This document shows, piece after piece, positions 10,352-22,856 of a stretch of DNA of 64,000 nucleotides. Position 1 is the first letter of the stretch; each line of letters begins with the position of its first letter. The notes beneath the pieces are model-generated. The model was not told the DNA's origin, did no database searches, and worked only from the letters and a program-made list of their open reading frames with translations. The translations under genes and the position numbers were made by a program. Source of the stretch: Terfezia claveryi (lineage: Eukaryota > Ascomycota > Pezizomycetes > Pezizales > Pezizaceae); contig WHUX01000028.1 of NCBI GenBank assembly GCA_015179025.1, positions 186,001 through 250,000 on the forward strand, written 5' to 3'.

Positions 10352-12836
10352 TCAGTTTTTCCGGGGGAACACGGGTATCGTTTCTATATTTTCCCATCCA
10401 CGAACGCTTCCTGTTGGTTGCCCATTCAGCTGCTGCTGTTGCTGTTGCTGCATCATCATAGATGCTCGGAAAGGATTCGTCACCCCAGTTGCCTGGACCG
10501 ACAGCATAGATGCTGGGCCTGAGCTAGTAATTGGTTGCATCGGGGCCATAGGTGGTGCCTGTGAAGCCGCAAGATTACGAGCGAATGGGTTTGTGCCCGT
10601 TTGGGCGGACCGCAGGGGTTGCTGGATCGTGGGGGATGTGGCATATGGTGAAGAAGTGACTGGGCCCGTAGGATATGATGTGAGTGGGCTAGTTCCTGTT
10701 GCTTGCGCTGCCCTTGAAAATGGATTAGTGGATTTCTGGGGAGTCTGTGGTGAAGCAAACGATGTTGGAGAGGCTCCAGTCATCATCATAGACTGCCGGA
10801 AAGGGTTAGTATCCTGTGACATGGGTATCGACAAAGACGGTGAAGATGTTTGCTGAGGCTGTAACTGGAATTGCTGTATGGGTGCATGCTGGAAGGGTTG
10901 CTGTATTGTTGGCTGTTGAAACGGCTGGCCCTGGAATTGCTGGGGGACAACTGGCATAGGGGGTACGGAGACAGAGTTTTGGTTCTGCGGGGTATAGCCA
11001 CCAAAACCATGACCAGTGAAATCTGTTTGCACTGGCTGCAAAGGGGGCTGCTGCCCTGGGCCACCGGTTGATACAGCAGCTTGAAGAAAATTACCAGCAT
11101 TGTAAGATGGGTATGTTCCATAATCGCTCACCTGCTGGGGGAATTGTTGTGGTTGCTGCATTGATTGCTGAATAAATGATGGTTGGGCAAGATTAGCCTG
11201 TTGGTACTGGCCTTGAGCCATAGCCAATCGTTGTTGCTGTGCTTGCTGCGTATCATTTGTGAAAATCGTAGTCTGTTCGGTTTCAATTGAATCAAAGAAG
11301 TCAATCAGATCAGTTGCAACCTTTGGCTGCTGTTGCGCGGGAACTTCTGCTGCTAGCTTTGTAGTTGCTTGAGGAGCTTTCGCCGCAGCTTTAGGGCTTG
11401 GGAAGGACTGTTTAGAAGCATCTTCTGGGTTTTGCGTGCTGGTGTTTGTGGAGACAGATTTTCCTCCGTTTCGCTTTGCATCTTGTGATGCTAGATATTG
11501 CCGCCTATTGATATCAAAGTCGGGGTCGTGAAGATACTCCTCCAAAGACTGTGTTAAGCTTGTCGGGGCATGTTTCAGATTTGGGATTTGTAGACGCGTG
11601 GAAGTCTCCAGCCGGCGCGCAGTCTGAAGGTATTCTACCACATCTGCGGTCTGTTTTGTGAACGTTTTGTAGATCTCTAGAGCCCGCTCCGCGTCGTACC
11701 TAGACATTTCGAAATAGTGCTCTAACTTTGTCAGAAAGCTCTAGAGAGCAATACATGAGGCACTATACCTAAAACATTGATTACACCTTCATTTACGACA
11801 TGGAAGAAAACCAATAGATCCATCACCAGCAGGCGAAAAGCTGTTAATGTAATCTCGTTATCTACTTCATTGTCGAGAAACTTCTCTGGATGGTTAGCTG
11901 GCTTTTGAGAGAGTAGGGGCCCACTCGGATTGCGCCTACCGAACACCTGAGAAGACTCCGGATTTGCTGTTGTACACATTCGACCTCTCTCAACAAACCC
12001 TTCTCGATGCTCAATTTGCGCAGTCTTCCTTCCCCGTTTCTCACATAGTCCGTCTTGACATCGCCATAGGCCCTTGCGCGCTCATGCAGATATTGTGAAT
12101 AATGTCTGATGTTCCGTCCCTGTTCCTGTACTAATCGATTTATATCCATATCAGCTCCAGATCGCCGAAATCGGAAATTCACCTTGGAGGAATGGTAGGC
12201 CGTGTGTCCTTCGGGGCGGGGTAGTGAGGTCGATGACGAACCATCTGTGTAGTGACTAACGGTTATCATCCGGGGGTTTTTCCGCAGATACTTGAGGGTT
12301 ACATCCTTTTCCCCCTCGCGTATCATGAGATGGACAATGATCAGGGACTTGAACACTATCTACCAGCCCGTCAGTCTGGGCTTCACTGGGATATTGGGCG
12401 AGCATTTACCGTCCAGGTCTGGTCTTTCAAGCGATTGTTCAACGCCCGAAAGACCTCCGCAATTCCAGCTTCCCCCGCATGTGTTGCGATTAAGATATGC
12501 TCGACATACTTGGATTTGGGTGCAGCAAGCTGGCGGAGATACTGTCAGCACATATTTGAGTTTCCAAAAACTGCCCAGCTGCAGGGTTATTGACGGGGTT
12601 TTTTTTTTTTTGGGGGGGGGTTGAGGGAGGAGGGGAATTGCTCCATGTGGAACGGAAGCCCCTCATCATAAAGCTGAGCTGCTGGAACGTAGATGGGTTC
12701 TCACCTTGACTTTCGTAGCTCCCTATTAATGTAGAGTTAGCGGACGTGCTAGGAATTGGCAACGCCTTGGAGGAGGGGAGGGAATGGAGATGGAGATGCC
12801 CCTTACCTTTACAGACTTCTCGAACGACGATGCCAT
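10352..12836 (-). CDS. YAP1801: AP180/CALM-type clathrin adaptor (ANTH domain)
   Basis: Six exons: 12836-12807, 12722-12705, 12529-12410, 12359-11940, 11883-11769 and 11721-10352, giving 690 aa. Exon 2 is only 18 nt (GATKVK). The ANTH domain fills residues 1 to about 270: MASSFEKSVKGATKVKLAAP gives the PIP2-binding basic cluster, followed by YVEHILIATHAGEAGIAEVF and VFKSLIIVHLMIREGEKD. The C-terminal half is Q/P-rich and disordered, with several NPF motifs (NPFRQ, NPFSR, NPFAR, NPFRA) for EH-domain partners and a DLIDFF acidic/hydrophobic segment. The family binds PI(4,5)P2 at the plasma membrane and recruits clathrin and cargo. Intron 2 (12530-12704, 175 nt) contains an A/C homopolymer run on the coding strand. 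Confidence 0.9.
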
Positions 12837-14130
12837 TTGCAAGCGGAGTGAGTGGATCACTACGTCAATGAAGAGATGTTTCTCGATGACTTTGAGATGG
12901 TAGCACCTGCCAGTTGTCAAGCTGCAGGTTCTCGGTACGGCAGCAGTCGGCCGGATGCCGTTGCAACTGGGAAGGGATGGGCTCTGGGTAGTGGTGATGG
13001 CGACAGGGCCTGGAGTTACTGACGTTACTGACGTTACTGTTGGCTGCACAGCGACCGCGTATACCGATATCCACGAAAATGAATAGCCCAGGGGCAGAAG
13101 GTGTGAGGTGCGACCGGAGAGCTGTGTCATGTCACGGTGCGACTGGGCATCCTTAAGCTCTACTTGCACCTCCAAGGATCGGAATTTACAAAAAGTAATG
13201 TACTGTACCAATGCAAATCGACGACGGAGATCTGAGGAGCAAAGGGGCCAGCCTGTTTTCGCACCCAAACATCTCTGGTTGGATGATCTCACATTCCGCT
13301 TTTTTCTGGTGAAGCACAATGTATTCAACAAAACTCTTCATGCACCTATATAATATACTCTAGGTAACACACACCAACAGATGTGGCAGCATATTGATCT
13401 GAGAACCCGGTAAACGAACTCCCATTGGCCGGGAGATGGAGAGTAGAGAACGAGATAAACAACGTGCTCCCCACCTCATCGGCCCACCATGTTGCTGCTG
13501 CTCATGAAGACTTATGGGGCATCATTTGTAGTGACTGCCCCGGTCGCATCCATGGATATTTGCTATGCCGCATAGATATACTGAGCCAGAGGACTTCTCT
13601 CCTAGACAGACTCCACCTGATCTGCGGACCAACAAAGGGGCGTCATAGAGATCATAATCACATTACATCACAAATTATAATTATCACATAGCCAGACCCG
13701 AGTCTGGAGAGATATATATAAGGGATTGGTATCTTTGTGAGACAGCTTTCTATTCGTAGTAACTCGTTCAAATAAAAGCAGCCGTTACCAGTGACAAAAA
13801 TGAGCTTCGTGACCGCATCATATCCATTCCAGAGCTTCAAGGGTCAGAGATGCGTATAGCGTCCGATCGATTTTACAAGGTTGTTGTGCCCGAACGCCGA
13901 TTTCATAGGTTACCTCACCCGTGGACGTAAACCAATCCTTATGCCAGGGACGAATCCCTAGAGAACAAGTTTGCGGCAAGGGCAAGGCATCCCGTATCAT
14001 ATGGTGCACGCTAAGCTTTCATCATCTGTGAACGGTGATCCGTCAGTATTGTCGTATTGACCTGTAGACGGAGGGAGATGGGGGCCACTCACGTGTAAAA
14101 ACTTGGAAGGATGAGGAGGAGAAAAGAAAG
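12837..14130. other. Intergenic spacer with two outward promoters
   Basis: Separates the start of the minus-strand AP180-like gene from the plus-strand AspRS gene. Short open frames show no domains. A small ACTGACGTTACTGACGTTACT direct repeat lies at about 13017-13037. No gene seen. Confidence 0.45.
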
Positions 14131-16876
14131 ATGCGGGGGAAGGGGTCCATAGCATTATATACCCGATGCCAAGCAAAATCTGGAGTGCGAATCTTGGCAA
14201 AGGTCGTAGGCCGCAAAGTCAATTTCCGTGCTGATCAGGATCTTCTGGTGATGAAACTTCAATCATTCCGCCTAATAGACCCAACATCCTCCTCTGGACC
14301 CTTCAAGGCTGTCCTACGCTCGCGCCAAATGTACTCACGACTTACTTCGAGGAGCAGCAAAACATCCGCTCGGTCCTGTGTCTCGAGGCACGCTCGCCTG
14401 CTCTCCCCACAACTAACAAGGGGGTTAAGAATCAAAAAATTTTTCGTCCAAGACGAGCCAGCAAAGATTATAGACATCGACCGGAGCGATGATTCACTTG
14501 TGTCCGAGACAGTGACACCTCTGAACCAGCAGAGAAGGGAAATAAGAATTAGAAAATTCTTCATTGGAGACGAGCCAGCAAAAATTTTAGACCTCGACCG
14601 GAGCTATGATTTGCTTGTGTCCGAGACAGTGACAGATCTGAACCAGCAGGATGCCCCGCCTCTTGCACGACAGGCTGGAGATGAGATACCGGCGCCGACT
14701 GAGCCTTCAAAATGGGACTTGATTAAACAGAAGTGTGACTATACCCCCTCCGCCTAGTTGCCGTGACCTGTGGGGCTGATTGATGGCATATCGCTTAGTT
14801 TATTTTCCACCGGCAACGGCGACTCTTGCAGAGCTTGACAGCTCAGCAATAGACAAGAGTGTGACCATTCATGGCTATCTTTGCAATGTCAGGGTAGTCA
14901 AGCAAATGGTTTTTGCTAACTTGGTAGACTTTTCTGGCATGCCTGCCCTCCAGGTTGTCTCCTTCCTGCCAAAGAAGTACGCTCAACCTGCAGCAGAAGC
15001 TCTTCACACACAGCTCGCTTCTCTGAAGCACTGGACACCTGTGGCATTGCATGGGATTATTGTGGGGAGACCTATTATACCAGATAAAGATAAAGGAAAC
15101 CATCTGGGTATAGAGCTAGTGCCTCAAAGAATTTACGTTCTCAATAGCATTGCGGATGACCTGATGTTTACCAGGGACTCAAAGTTTGGCCCCGAGAATA
15201 GGCATTTGCAGATCCGATCTGATTCTCGATTACGGCGAACTTTGTGGAATCGTGCCAAAATCGCTTCGATTTGTCGATTAGAATTAGAAAAGCATGGATT
15301 CCTAGAGGTGGAGACCCCCATCTTATTCAAATCAACTCCAGAGGGCGCCAGAGAATTCTTAGTACCCACGAGAGAGAAAGGCCTTATGTATGCTCTCACT
15401 CAGAGCCCTCAACAATATAAACAGATCTTAATGGCCTCAGGAGTACGGCGTTACTTCCAATTCGCTAAGTGTTTCAGAGATGAGGATCTAAGAGCAGATC
15501 GTCAGCCCGAATTCACGCAGGTAATAGCCCTGCGATGCTATATTTTGAACAAACCGCTGATATGACTGTGGATAGCTTGATCTTGAAATGTCATTTGCAG
15601 GTGCAAATGATGTGATTACGGTCATGGAGGCTTTAGTTAAACGGATCTGGGAGGACAGTAGAAGCAAACTCTCAGAGAATCTTGAGTTTCCGTTGAGGAG
15701 ACTTTCATATGACACTGCAATCAGTACTTATGGAAGCGATAAACCTGACTTACGATTTGATCATTCCAGGGTAAGTCAATCGCCGCTTGCCAACGAATGA
15801 AATATTGACCTGTACCATCAACTAGATACGTGATGTAACAGTCATCCTACCACATCTTCAAAATAGCGATCCAAACCTCATCGTCGAAGCGTTTGCATTG
15901 AAGATGAAATGGGCTCCAGATTCACCTCACCATTCCATAAATGTGGTAAAGTACTTATTTGATTATGTATTCTCCATGACAGAGCTACAAGCGAAGGAGG
16001 GTGACCAACCGGTTATTGCCTTTATTCACAATAGTGACATTGCTCGCAACGCTGAACTACTTCAGCGAGCAAAATTTGATACCCGCGAACAGGCGTCACG
16101 GTTCTTATCCGCACGGGGTAATGAAATAGTTGTCATTCAAGCCAGGCGTAGGATAGCAAATGTATGTTGTTGCCTCCTCTTCCCCACTATTGAAAGCTTC
16201 ATATTCACTGAGCACTTTTTAGGGCGGAAATACACATCTAGGGCTAATCCGAGACGCGCTGCTCAAGGAAGGCTATGCCCGGCAAATGGTTTCTCGCGCT
16301 TTAATGGACGAGATTGTTTGGATCACAGACTTCCCACTGTTTAAGTTGGATTCTGAATCGGCACCAGGGCAGGGTGGTGAGTCGGGTCTGTCATCGACTC
16401 ACCACCCATTTACTGCTCCTCGTATGGAGGATATTCCGCTCTTGGAGAAAAATCCGTTGCAAGTCAAGGCAGAGCATTTTGATCTTGTTGTGAATGGAGT
16501 AGAGGTTGGAGGCGGAAGTGCACGCATTCATGACGCGGAGCTGCAGAAGTACATATTGGAAGATATCATTAAGGTCTGATATCCTCTTGTCCGCGATCTG
16601 GTTTGACATGGGTTAGCTGAAACGTATCTTGTCTAGGTCCCTAAACAACGACTTTCGCAGTTCGATCATTTGTTGAAAGTACTCTCTAGTGGGTGCCCGC
16701 CACACGCTGGTATGGCATTGGGATATGACCGATTGATTGCTCTTCTTAACGGAGCGGATTCTGTCCGGGATGTTATTGCCTTTCCAAAAAATGGCAAAGG
16801 TGCCGATCCCCTGATTGGAAGTCCGGGGCTGGTTGGAGATAAAGACTTGCAAGGATACTACCTCAAGCAAGTATGA
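14131..16876 (+). CDS. MSD1: Mitochondrial aspartyl-tRNA synthetase
   Basis: Six exons: 14131-14734, 14799-15520, 15576-15770, 15826-16161, 16223-16573 and 16637-16876. A start at 14131 gives 815 aa; ATGs at 14251 or 14329 would give a more typical presequence. The region around [20 protein letters not shown] is arginine/serine-rich and acid-free, as in a mitochondrial targeting signal. An OB-fold anticodon-binding domain follows ([20 protein letters not shown]). Class II motif 1 ([20 protein letters not shown]), motif 2 ([20 protein letters not shown]) and motif 3 ([20 protein letters not shown]) are all present, with a bacterial-type insertion domain between 2 and 3. The enzyme charges mitochondrial tRNA-Asp. 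Intron 1 (14735-14798, donor GTGACT) was chosen because it restores [13 protein letters not shown] in frame. A 39-codon tandem duplication lies upstream of the catalytic part at 14428-14652. Confidence 0.9.
14428..14652 (+). repeat. 39-codon tandem duplication in the AspRS N-terminal extension
   Basis: Two in-frame copies start at 14428 and 14545, exactly 117 nt apart. They encode [20 protein letters not shown]... and [20 protein letters not shown]..., each ending SETVT-LNQQ. Identity between the copies is high at both DNA and protein level, so the duplication is fairly recent or maintained. Confidence 0.85.
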
Positions 16877-17434
16877 GCGCACTGAACTAGTTCTCTCATG
16901 TTTTTGTATCCTGGTTTCGGTAATCTGTAAATACTATGATAGGGCGCATAGACCTTCCCCACTTCTTGTATATTTGTTTTTCTTATTGGTAAGCATTCAT
17001 GGTGGTAAATATGCCAAAGTATATTAGTAGTTTCAGAAATACTGGTACAGCATCTGTGGGTTTTAGGAAAGGTGAATCAGTTCACATATTCGTTAAGGTT
17101 TCATAAGTGTTTTGTTCTACCGATTTTTAGGTAATTATGTTCTCTGTGTATGGCGTCCTCTTTTGCGCATGCAACGAGTGCATGCAACGAGTTAGAGCCC
17201 TGATGAGGGTAATGCTGTGGCTACGAAGGTGACACAAACATCCCTGTCGCGTAACAGAACTAGCTTTATTGAAAAAACGCGTAGTAGTGGCCCGTGCTCA
17301 CGTTATGATAAATATACCGATCAACGGGGATACTCAGTTCCCAGGCACCCTCATTCACCCAGCTCCACAGCATTCTTTAGAGGCAATTGGCTTCCTTCCC
17401 TGTGACTTTTTGAATTGACAAACACAAAGTAGCC
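16877..17434. other. AspRS 3' region and MSH6 promoter
   Basis: About 560 bp, AT-rich. A short direct repeat around GCATGCAACGAGT occurs at about 17166-17190. No gene. Confidence 0.45.
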
Positions 17435-20400
17435 ATGGCAAGAGATGACAATCCGTTCCGGACTCCTGTGTCCAACAGGAGGAATCCCCGTGAGATGCAG
17501 TCCACTGGAGCAAAACAGAGGAGTTTATTAAGCTTCTTCCCCAAATTGGGCGTGTCAACGCCGAAAAGGAGTGATGAGGATGAGAAGGAGAACAAGGACG
17601 CCGGTGGCCCAAGCGTAGCAGAGGAAGACGGCGATGAAATGGAGCTCCCAAGGCCAATTGGTGCGAAAAAGAGTTTCACCACTGCCATGCAATCTTCCAC
17701 TTCCGGCATCTTCTCAAGCGATGCTCCATCCCCGGAAGAACAGAATACCCCAATCGCGGCTAAATCCAGAGGGAGATTACGGCGCCGGAGTGAAATAGAG
17801 CCTTCATCTCCTCCGGTTCCCAGCTCGCCAACCGGTGAGAGGGGCTCAAAGAGAGTAACTTATACAGAATCTAGTGGATCTGAAGCAGATACTCCAAGAG
17901 CTAAGGGACGGCCAACCAAGAGGAGGAAAAAGACAGTTGTGGAAAGTGGGGATGAATATGCTGGAGATAATGCAGCAGACGAGGTCGACGATGGTAAATA
18001 CAGCTCCAAACGGGATTTGGGCTTTGAGACTAATGTAAAAACAGAAATGGATAGTTTCATTGTCCCTGACGAAGAAGATTCGGATGTTCCTATCACAAAG
18101 TCAAAAAGGAAAGCTCCGAAAGCTACGGCTGCACCTCCTAAAAACGATTCAACGCCGACTTCGCGGTTTTCCTTCAATGCCAGCAGCGGCAATAGGACTT
18201 CAACTCCATTCAAGACACCAGCGAAGACCCCTTTGAAGTCTACCTCTACTCCAAGCTCTGCTGCCGTTAGCAAACCGTTTGGGAAAGGGAAGGAAGAGGT
18301 TCGCCATCCATGGCTAGCCAATGTCAAAGATGCAGATGGTAACCCTCCAGACCATCCGGATTATGATCCTAGGACCTTATATATACCACCTTACGCCTGG
18401 AACAAATTCTCGCCTTTCGAAAAGCAATATTGGGAAATTAAATGTAAAAACTATGATACCATCGTCTTCTTTAGGAAGGGGAAGTTTTATGAGATCTTCG
18501 AAAATGACGCTAGTGAGTAGCCGTTGGGAACTTGGTGGGAAATGCTAATGAGTTTAGATGTCGGTAACCAGGAGTTTGATCTCAAGATAACTGCAAGAGT
18601 AAATATGAGCATGGTGGGCGTGCCAGAATATACATTCGACATGTGGGCAGCACAGTTCATCGCCAGAGGATATAAAGTAGCTAGGGTAGATCAAGTGGAG
18701 AGTGCACTAGGAAAGGAAATGCGAGAAAAGGCTGGAGGAAAGGCTGACGCTATCATCAAGAGAGAGTTAAGTTGTATCTTGACCGGGGGAACATTGGTAG
18801 AAGAAGGGATGCTACAAGATGAGATGAGTGTCTATTGTGTCTCGATTAAGGTACAATCATCTTGCGTGTGATATACGGCAGTCAGTACTGATTTCTCGCT
18901 CAGGAAGCTGTAACTGAAGAAGGATGCCCTTGCTTCGGTATCGCTTTTGTCGATACAGCTACTGGTGCCTTTCAACTCACCGAGTTTGAGGATGACTTGG
19001 AATTCACTAAGTTTGAGACTTTTGTGGCACAGATACGCCCCAGGGAGCTGATTCTGGAGAAGAATAATATTTCCATGAAAGCAACTCAAATCCTGAAGAC
19101 CAACACTGCTCTCACAACAATCTGGAACAAACTAGCACCAGGCAAAGAATTCTGGGAGGCGAGAACGACAATTCGGGAAATCATATCTGCAGAGTATTTC
19201 TCGAAGGATGAGCCCGAGAATATGGACAAGTGGCCAGAAGTTCTGGTAGATTCACAGGATAGGGAATTGGTTCTTTCCGCATTGGGTGGTTTGTTGAGCT
19301 ATTTGCAACATTTGAAGATCGATAAAGACCTGGTGAGCATTGGGAATTTCGCGTGGTATGATCCGATTAGGAAAGCTACCAGCTTGGTCCTTGATGGGCA
19401 AACTTTACAAAATCTTGAGGTTCGTCTCATGTTCACCCTGAACCTACTGCATAACCTAATGGTATCCTAGATATTTGCCAATTCCTTTGATGGAAGTACC
19501 GATGGTACCTTGTTCACTCTTCTCAACCGCTGCATCACACCATTCGGTAAACGCATGTGCCGTCAATGGCTATGTCACCCCCTAGCGGATTCTAAGAAGA
19601 TCATCGCAAGGCTCGATGCGATCGATGCACTCTTAGCAGATGAGACCTTCCGCGAAACCTTTGTCTTGCAACTAAGTAAACTACCTGACTTAGAACGTCT
19701 TATTAGTCGTATTCATGCGGGAAGTTGTAGTCCAAAGGACTTTGTTCGTGTTATAGAGGGGTTTGAGCAGATTCGAGATGCTATGGCAGAGCTTTCGGCC
19801 CATGGTGAAGGGGATGGTTTGATTGGACAACTTGTATCGAGTCTACCAGATTTATCTGGACATTTGGCGCCTTGGGAGACTGCCTTCGATAAGGAGAAGG
19901 CGAAGAGGGATGGAGTTTTGGTGCCGGAGAGGGGCGTGGAAGAGGAGTTTGATCAGAGCCAGGATATAATTGAGGGGATTATGGAACAGCTATCTGATTA
20001 CTTGAAGAAGTATCAGAAGGATTTCAGGTGAGTTACCCTAAATCTATATCAGTGTTCTCAGACACTAAAGCACTCTTAGGTCCAAGGAAATCGTCTTCCG
20101 AGACGTAGGAAAGGAATTATACCTTGTCGAGATACCTGTGAAGATCAAAGACGTTCCGAAAGATTGGCCTCAAATGTCTGCTACTGCGAAGGTGAAGCGG
20201 TACTGGCCTCCGGAGATTAAGAAACTTGTCCGATCCCTCCAGGAAGCCCAAGAAACCCACAGTCAGATTGTAAAAGGCGTGCTCGGGAAATTCTTCGCTA
20301 AGTTCGATAAAGATTATAATATCTGGCTGCAAACAATAAGGATTGTCGCCCAGCTAGATTGCTTGATTAGTCTTAGCAAAGCATCTGTTGCCTTGGGAGA

Positions 20401-21342
20401 GCCGCGTTGCAGACCGACGTTTGTGGAGGGTGAGAATGAGAGGAGTGTGATCCATTTTGAGGAATTGAGACATCCGTGTATGTTGCCGACGATTGGGGAG
20501 TTTATTCCGAATAATATTCATCTTGGGGGGGAGTCCGCAAAGATTACACTACTTACGGGAGCAAACGCTGCGGGGAAGTCGACGGTGTTGAGGATGGTAA
20601 GATTTTTCTCCCTACCATGAATTTCATATATGAATCTTGTCTGACATTTTCCACGTAATAGTCCTGCATCGCAGTCATCATGGCTCAGCTCGGCTGTTAT
20701 GTTCCTGCACAATCAGCCCAGCTTACCGCCGTTGACAGAATTATGTCCCGCCTCGGTGCAAACGACAACATCTTTGCCTCACAGTCAACCTTCTTCGTTG
20801 AGCTCGCCGAAACTAAAAAGATCCTTTCCGAAGCAACCCCTAGATCCCTTGTAATCCTCGACGAACTCGGACGCGGTACATCTTCCTACGACGGCGTAGC
20901 TGTCGCACAATCCGTCCTCCACCACATCGCCACGCATATTGGCTGTGTTGGGTTCTTCGCTACTCACTATCACTCCCTCGCGACTGAATTCGGGCAGTAC
21001 CATTCAGAGATTAAATGCGGACGAATGAAAATTGAGGTAGATGAGGTAGAGAAGAGAGTTACGTTTCTGTATAAGCTTGAGGAAGGGATCGCGGAGGGGA
21101 GCTTTGGGATGCATTGTGCCAGTATGTGTGGGATTCCGAGGAGAATTGTCAATAGGGCGGAGGAGGCGGCGAGGATTTTTGAGCATACGAGTAGGCTGAA
21201 GGAGAGGCTGGAGCGGAGTCGAGGCAAGGAGGTTTCTGTGCCGTTGGGGGTACAGAGTGATTTTGCGTGGTTGGTTAGAGGGGAGAGCTGGTTCGGTGAG
21301 GACGCGTTGGGGTTGCTGATGAAGGCGATTGAGGCGTTGTAA
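17435..21342 (+). CDS. MSH6: DNA mismatch repair protein MSH6 (MutS homologue)
   Basis: Six exons: 17435-18512, 18558-18850, 18904-19419, 19471-20027, 20080-20596 and 20662-21342, giving 1213 aa. Introns are 45-65 nt. The N-terminus has a PCNA-interacting PIP box (QRSLLSFF, about residue 29) followed by a long charged disordered linker. The MutS core begins near [20 protein letters not shown] with the mispair-binding GKFYEIFE element. The lever/clamp region follows. The ATPase has Walker [20 protein letters not shown], the Walker B/signature [16 protein letters not shown] and the switch histidine in [12 protein letters not shown]6 pairs with MSH2 as MutS-alpha to recognise base mismatches and small loops in the nucleus. 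All catalytic motifs are intact. Start is the first ATG, directly ahead of the PIP box. Confidence 0.96.
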
Positions 21343-21979
21343 ATGGAGAGGGATCTGGGGAGTTATATATCATCGTTTTTGTTGCGGAAATGTAGGGCTG
21401 ATATATCACTTTTTCTAATTTTTCTGCGCTAATTTGTGCCTGGGGAGGCTTTGTTATATCCTTATTTTTCCTTTGAAGCATGGCATATGAAAGCTAGGAA
21501 ACGGCATAGTTATGACGATTATGATTTAGAAATCTGTTAATAAATACGAATTCTAACATGAAATATTTGATTTTCTCACGTAATATAATCATTCTTGCTT
21601 CTATACCTGTCGAAAGAGGGCACCATGATGCGTTTCAGGGTAAGACGAACGGGATGGTATCCTTCAGGATAATTGCGTGATCCTTCAACCGTTCACCGCT
21701 TTTCAAAAGTATGCAAATTCATCATTTGCATTTGCCTGACATGTCCTTGACGGTCACATATATTGATATATATGCTTGACTCAAGTGACCACCAATTGGT
21801 ACAATAGCCCCGCCAACATGCAATTTATTTGCCCTAAGTACCAATATTTATTCCGTATAATAACCCTGGTCACACATACATAGCCCTGGCCAGATATAAC
21901 TCCATAAAACTCCCAGAAACCAACCCCTCCTTCTCCTTCACCCTCCACACATACACATGGCTAGATTAAAAAGTTTAAA
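21343..21979. other. Convergent spacer between MSH6 and HYPK
   Basis: AT-rich 3' regions of two convergent genes. One TCAGGGTAA motif near 21636. No gene. Confidence 0.45.
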
Positions 21980-22385
21980 TTACGCCGCAGTGATAAAGGC
22001 CCTTAAAGTAGTGATAAGTTCTCCCCCGTTCCTCCTTAATAAATCCGTAGCTTTGGGTTTGGGGAGGTCCAGGTGCTCCATCTACAATTTTCCATCAGCC
22101 ATCAGCCACGCATCCCTACACCCAAAGAGAAAGACCCACGATAAACGCAACATCTTCGGCTTTAACTCTGACAGCGACAGTCGGTTTCGAGGTAGTCTCT
22201 GGAGCGGGTTTGAAGGTGATTGAGCCGAGGGCCGCGCCTAGGGCGGAGGGGTCGCTGCTGCTGGTGCTGGGGGCGTCGTCCGTGGAGGAGACGGTGCTAG
22301 CGGACTCCATGGAGGAGAGGGCCTTGTGGCGTTTGAGGTCTTCGGCGTTGGTGGGAAGAGGAGGGGGGGCTTCGCGTTCGGACAT
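21980..22385 (-). CDS. HYPK: HYPK-like UBA-domain protein (NatA-associated)
   Basis: Two exons: 22385-22140 and 22081-21980, giving 115 aa. The 58-nt intron (GTGGGT...TTGTAG) joins VKAEDVAFI to MEHLDLPKPKATDLLRRNGG in frame, followed by a short helical C-terminus ending FITAA. An acidic/serine-rich N-terminal half with a C-terminal UBA domain of the V(D/E)xxDVxxxVExLxLxKxKATxLLRxxxG type is characteristic of HYPK. HYPK binds and tunes the ribosome-associated NatA N-terminal acetyltransferase. The second exon is easy to miss because it has no ATG of its own. It is divergently arranged with DAHP synthase, 471 bp between starts. Confidence 0.82.
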
Positions 22386-22550
22386 TTTTGGATGTTGATT
22401 GTGGAAAGTTGGATGGGGAGGGCCTGGAATTTGCTGGTTGTGGTGATGTCGAGGAGTACTCGCATGTATGCATGGTGCATAGAATGTACATAATATATGC
22501 TACATAACTTTATACTCCGAGTGTAGCCTAATCCCGAGCTCGGGTCGCAT

Positions 22551-22580
22551 AAGGACTCAACAATATGCATGTGAGTCCTT
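22551..22580. promoter_or_regulatory. Perfect dyad AAGGACTCA/TGAGTCCTT in a divergent promoter
   Basis: A 9-bp inverted repeat with a 12-nt spacer lies between HYPK and DAHP synthase. Each arm contains GACTCA, six of the seven bases of the Gcn4/CPC1 site TGACTCA, which is known to drive amino-acid biosynthesis genes under general control. The link is inference. Confidence 0.35.
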
Positions 22581-22856
22581 CAGATGTTCGTCCATACATG
22601 TGTATATAGCTTGTGTATTTCCCACTTTACTGGGTATCATCATCGATCCAGACCCCAGCAGTTCAATACACAGCTACATCTCGTCACTGTTCACTCAGCT
22701 CCTTATTCATTCGTTCTCTTCCTTCACAGGACTCACGGCTCCCCGCCTGCCTTTCTTATAGTTTATGAGCACCAACCAATTCATCTCAATTGTACGTATA
22801 ACGTTACATTCGGTCTCTCACGCTTCAATATACACAACTTACTCCATAGAGCATCA

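Noticed and set aside
10068..10397. 109-codon minus-strand open frame overlapping the end of the AP180-like gene
   Set aside because: Lies mainly in AT-rich 3' flanking sequence with no recognisable pattern; the AP180-like stop at 10352 is convincing.
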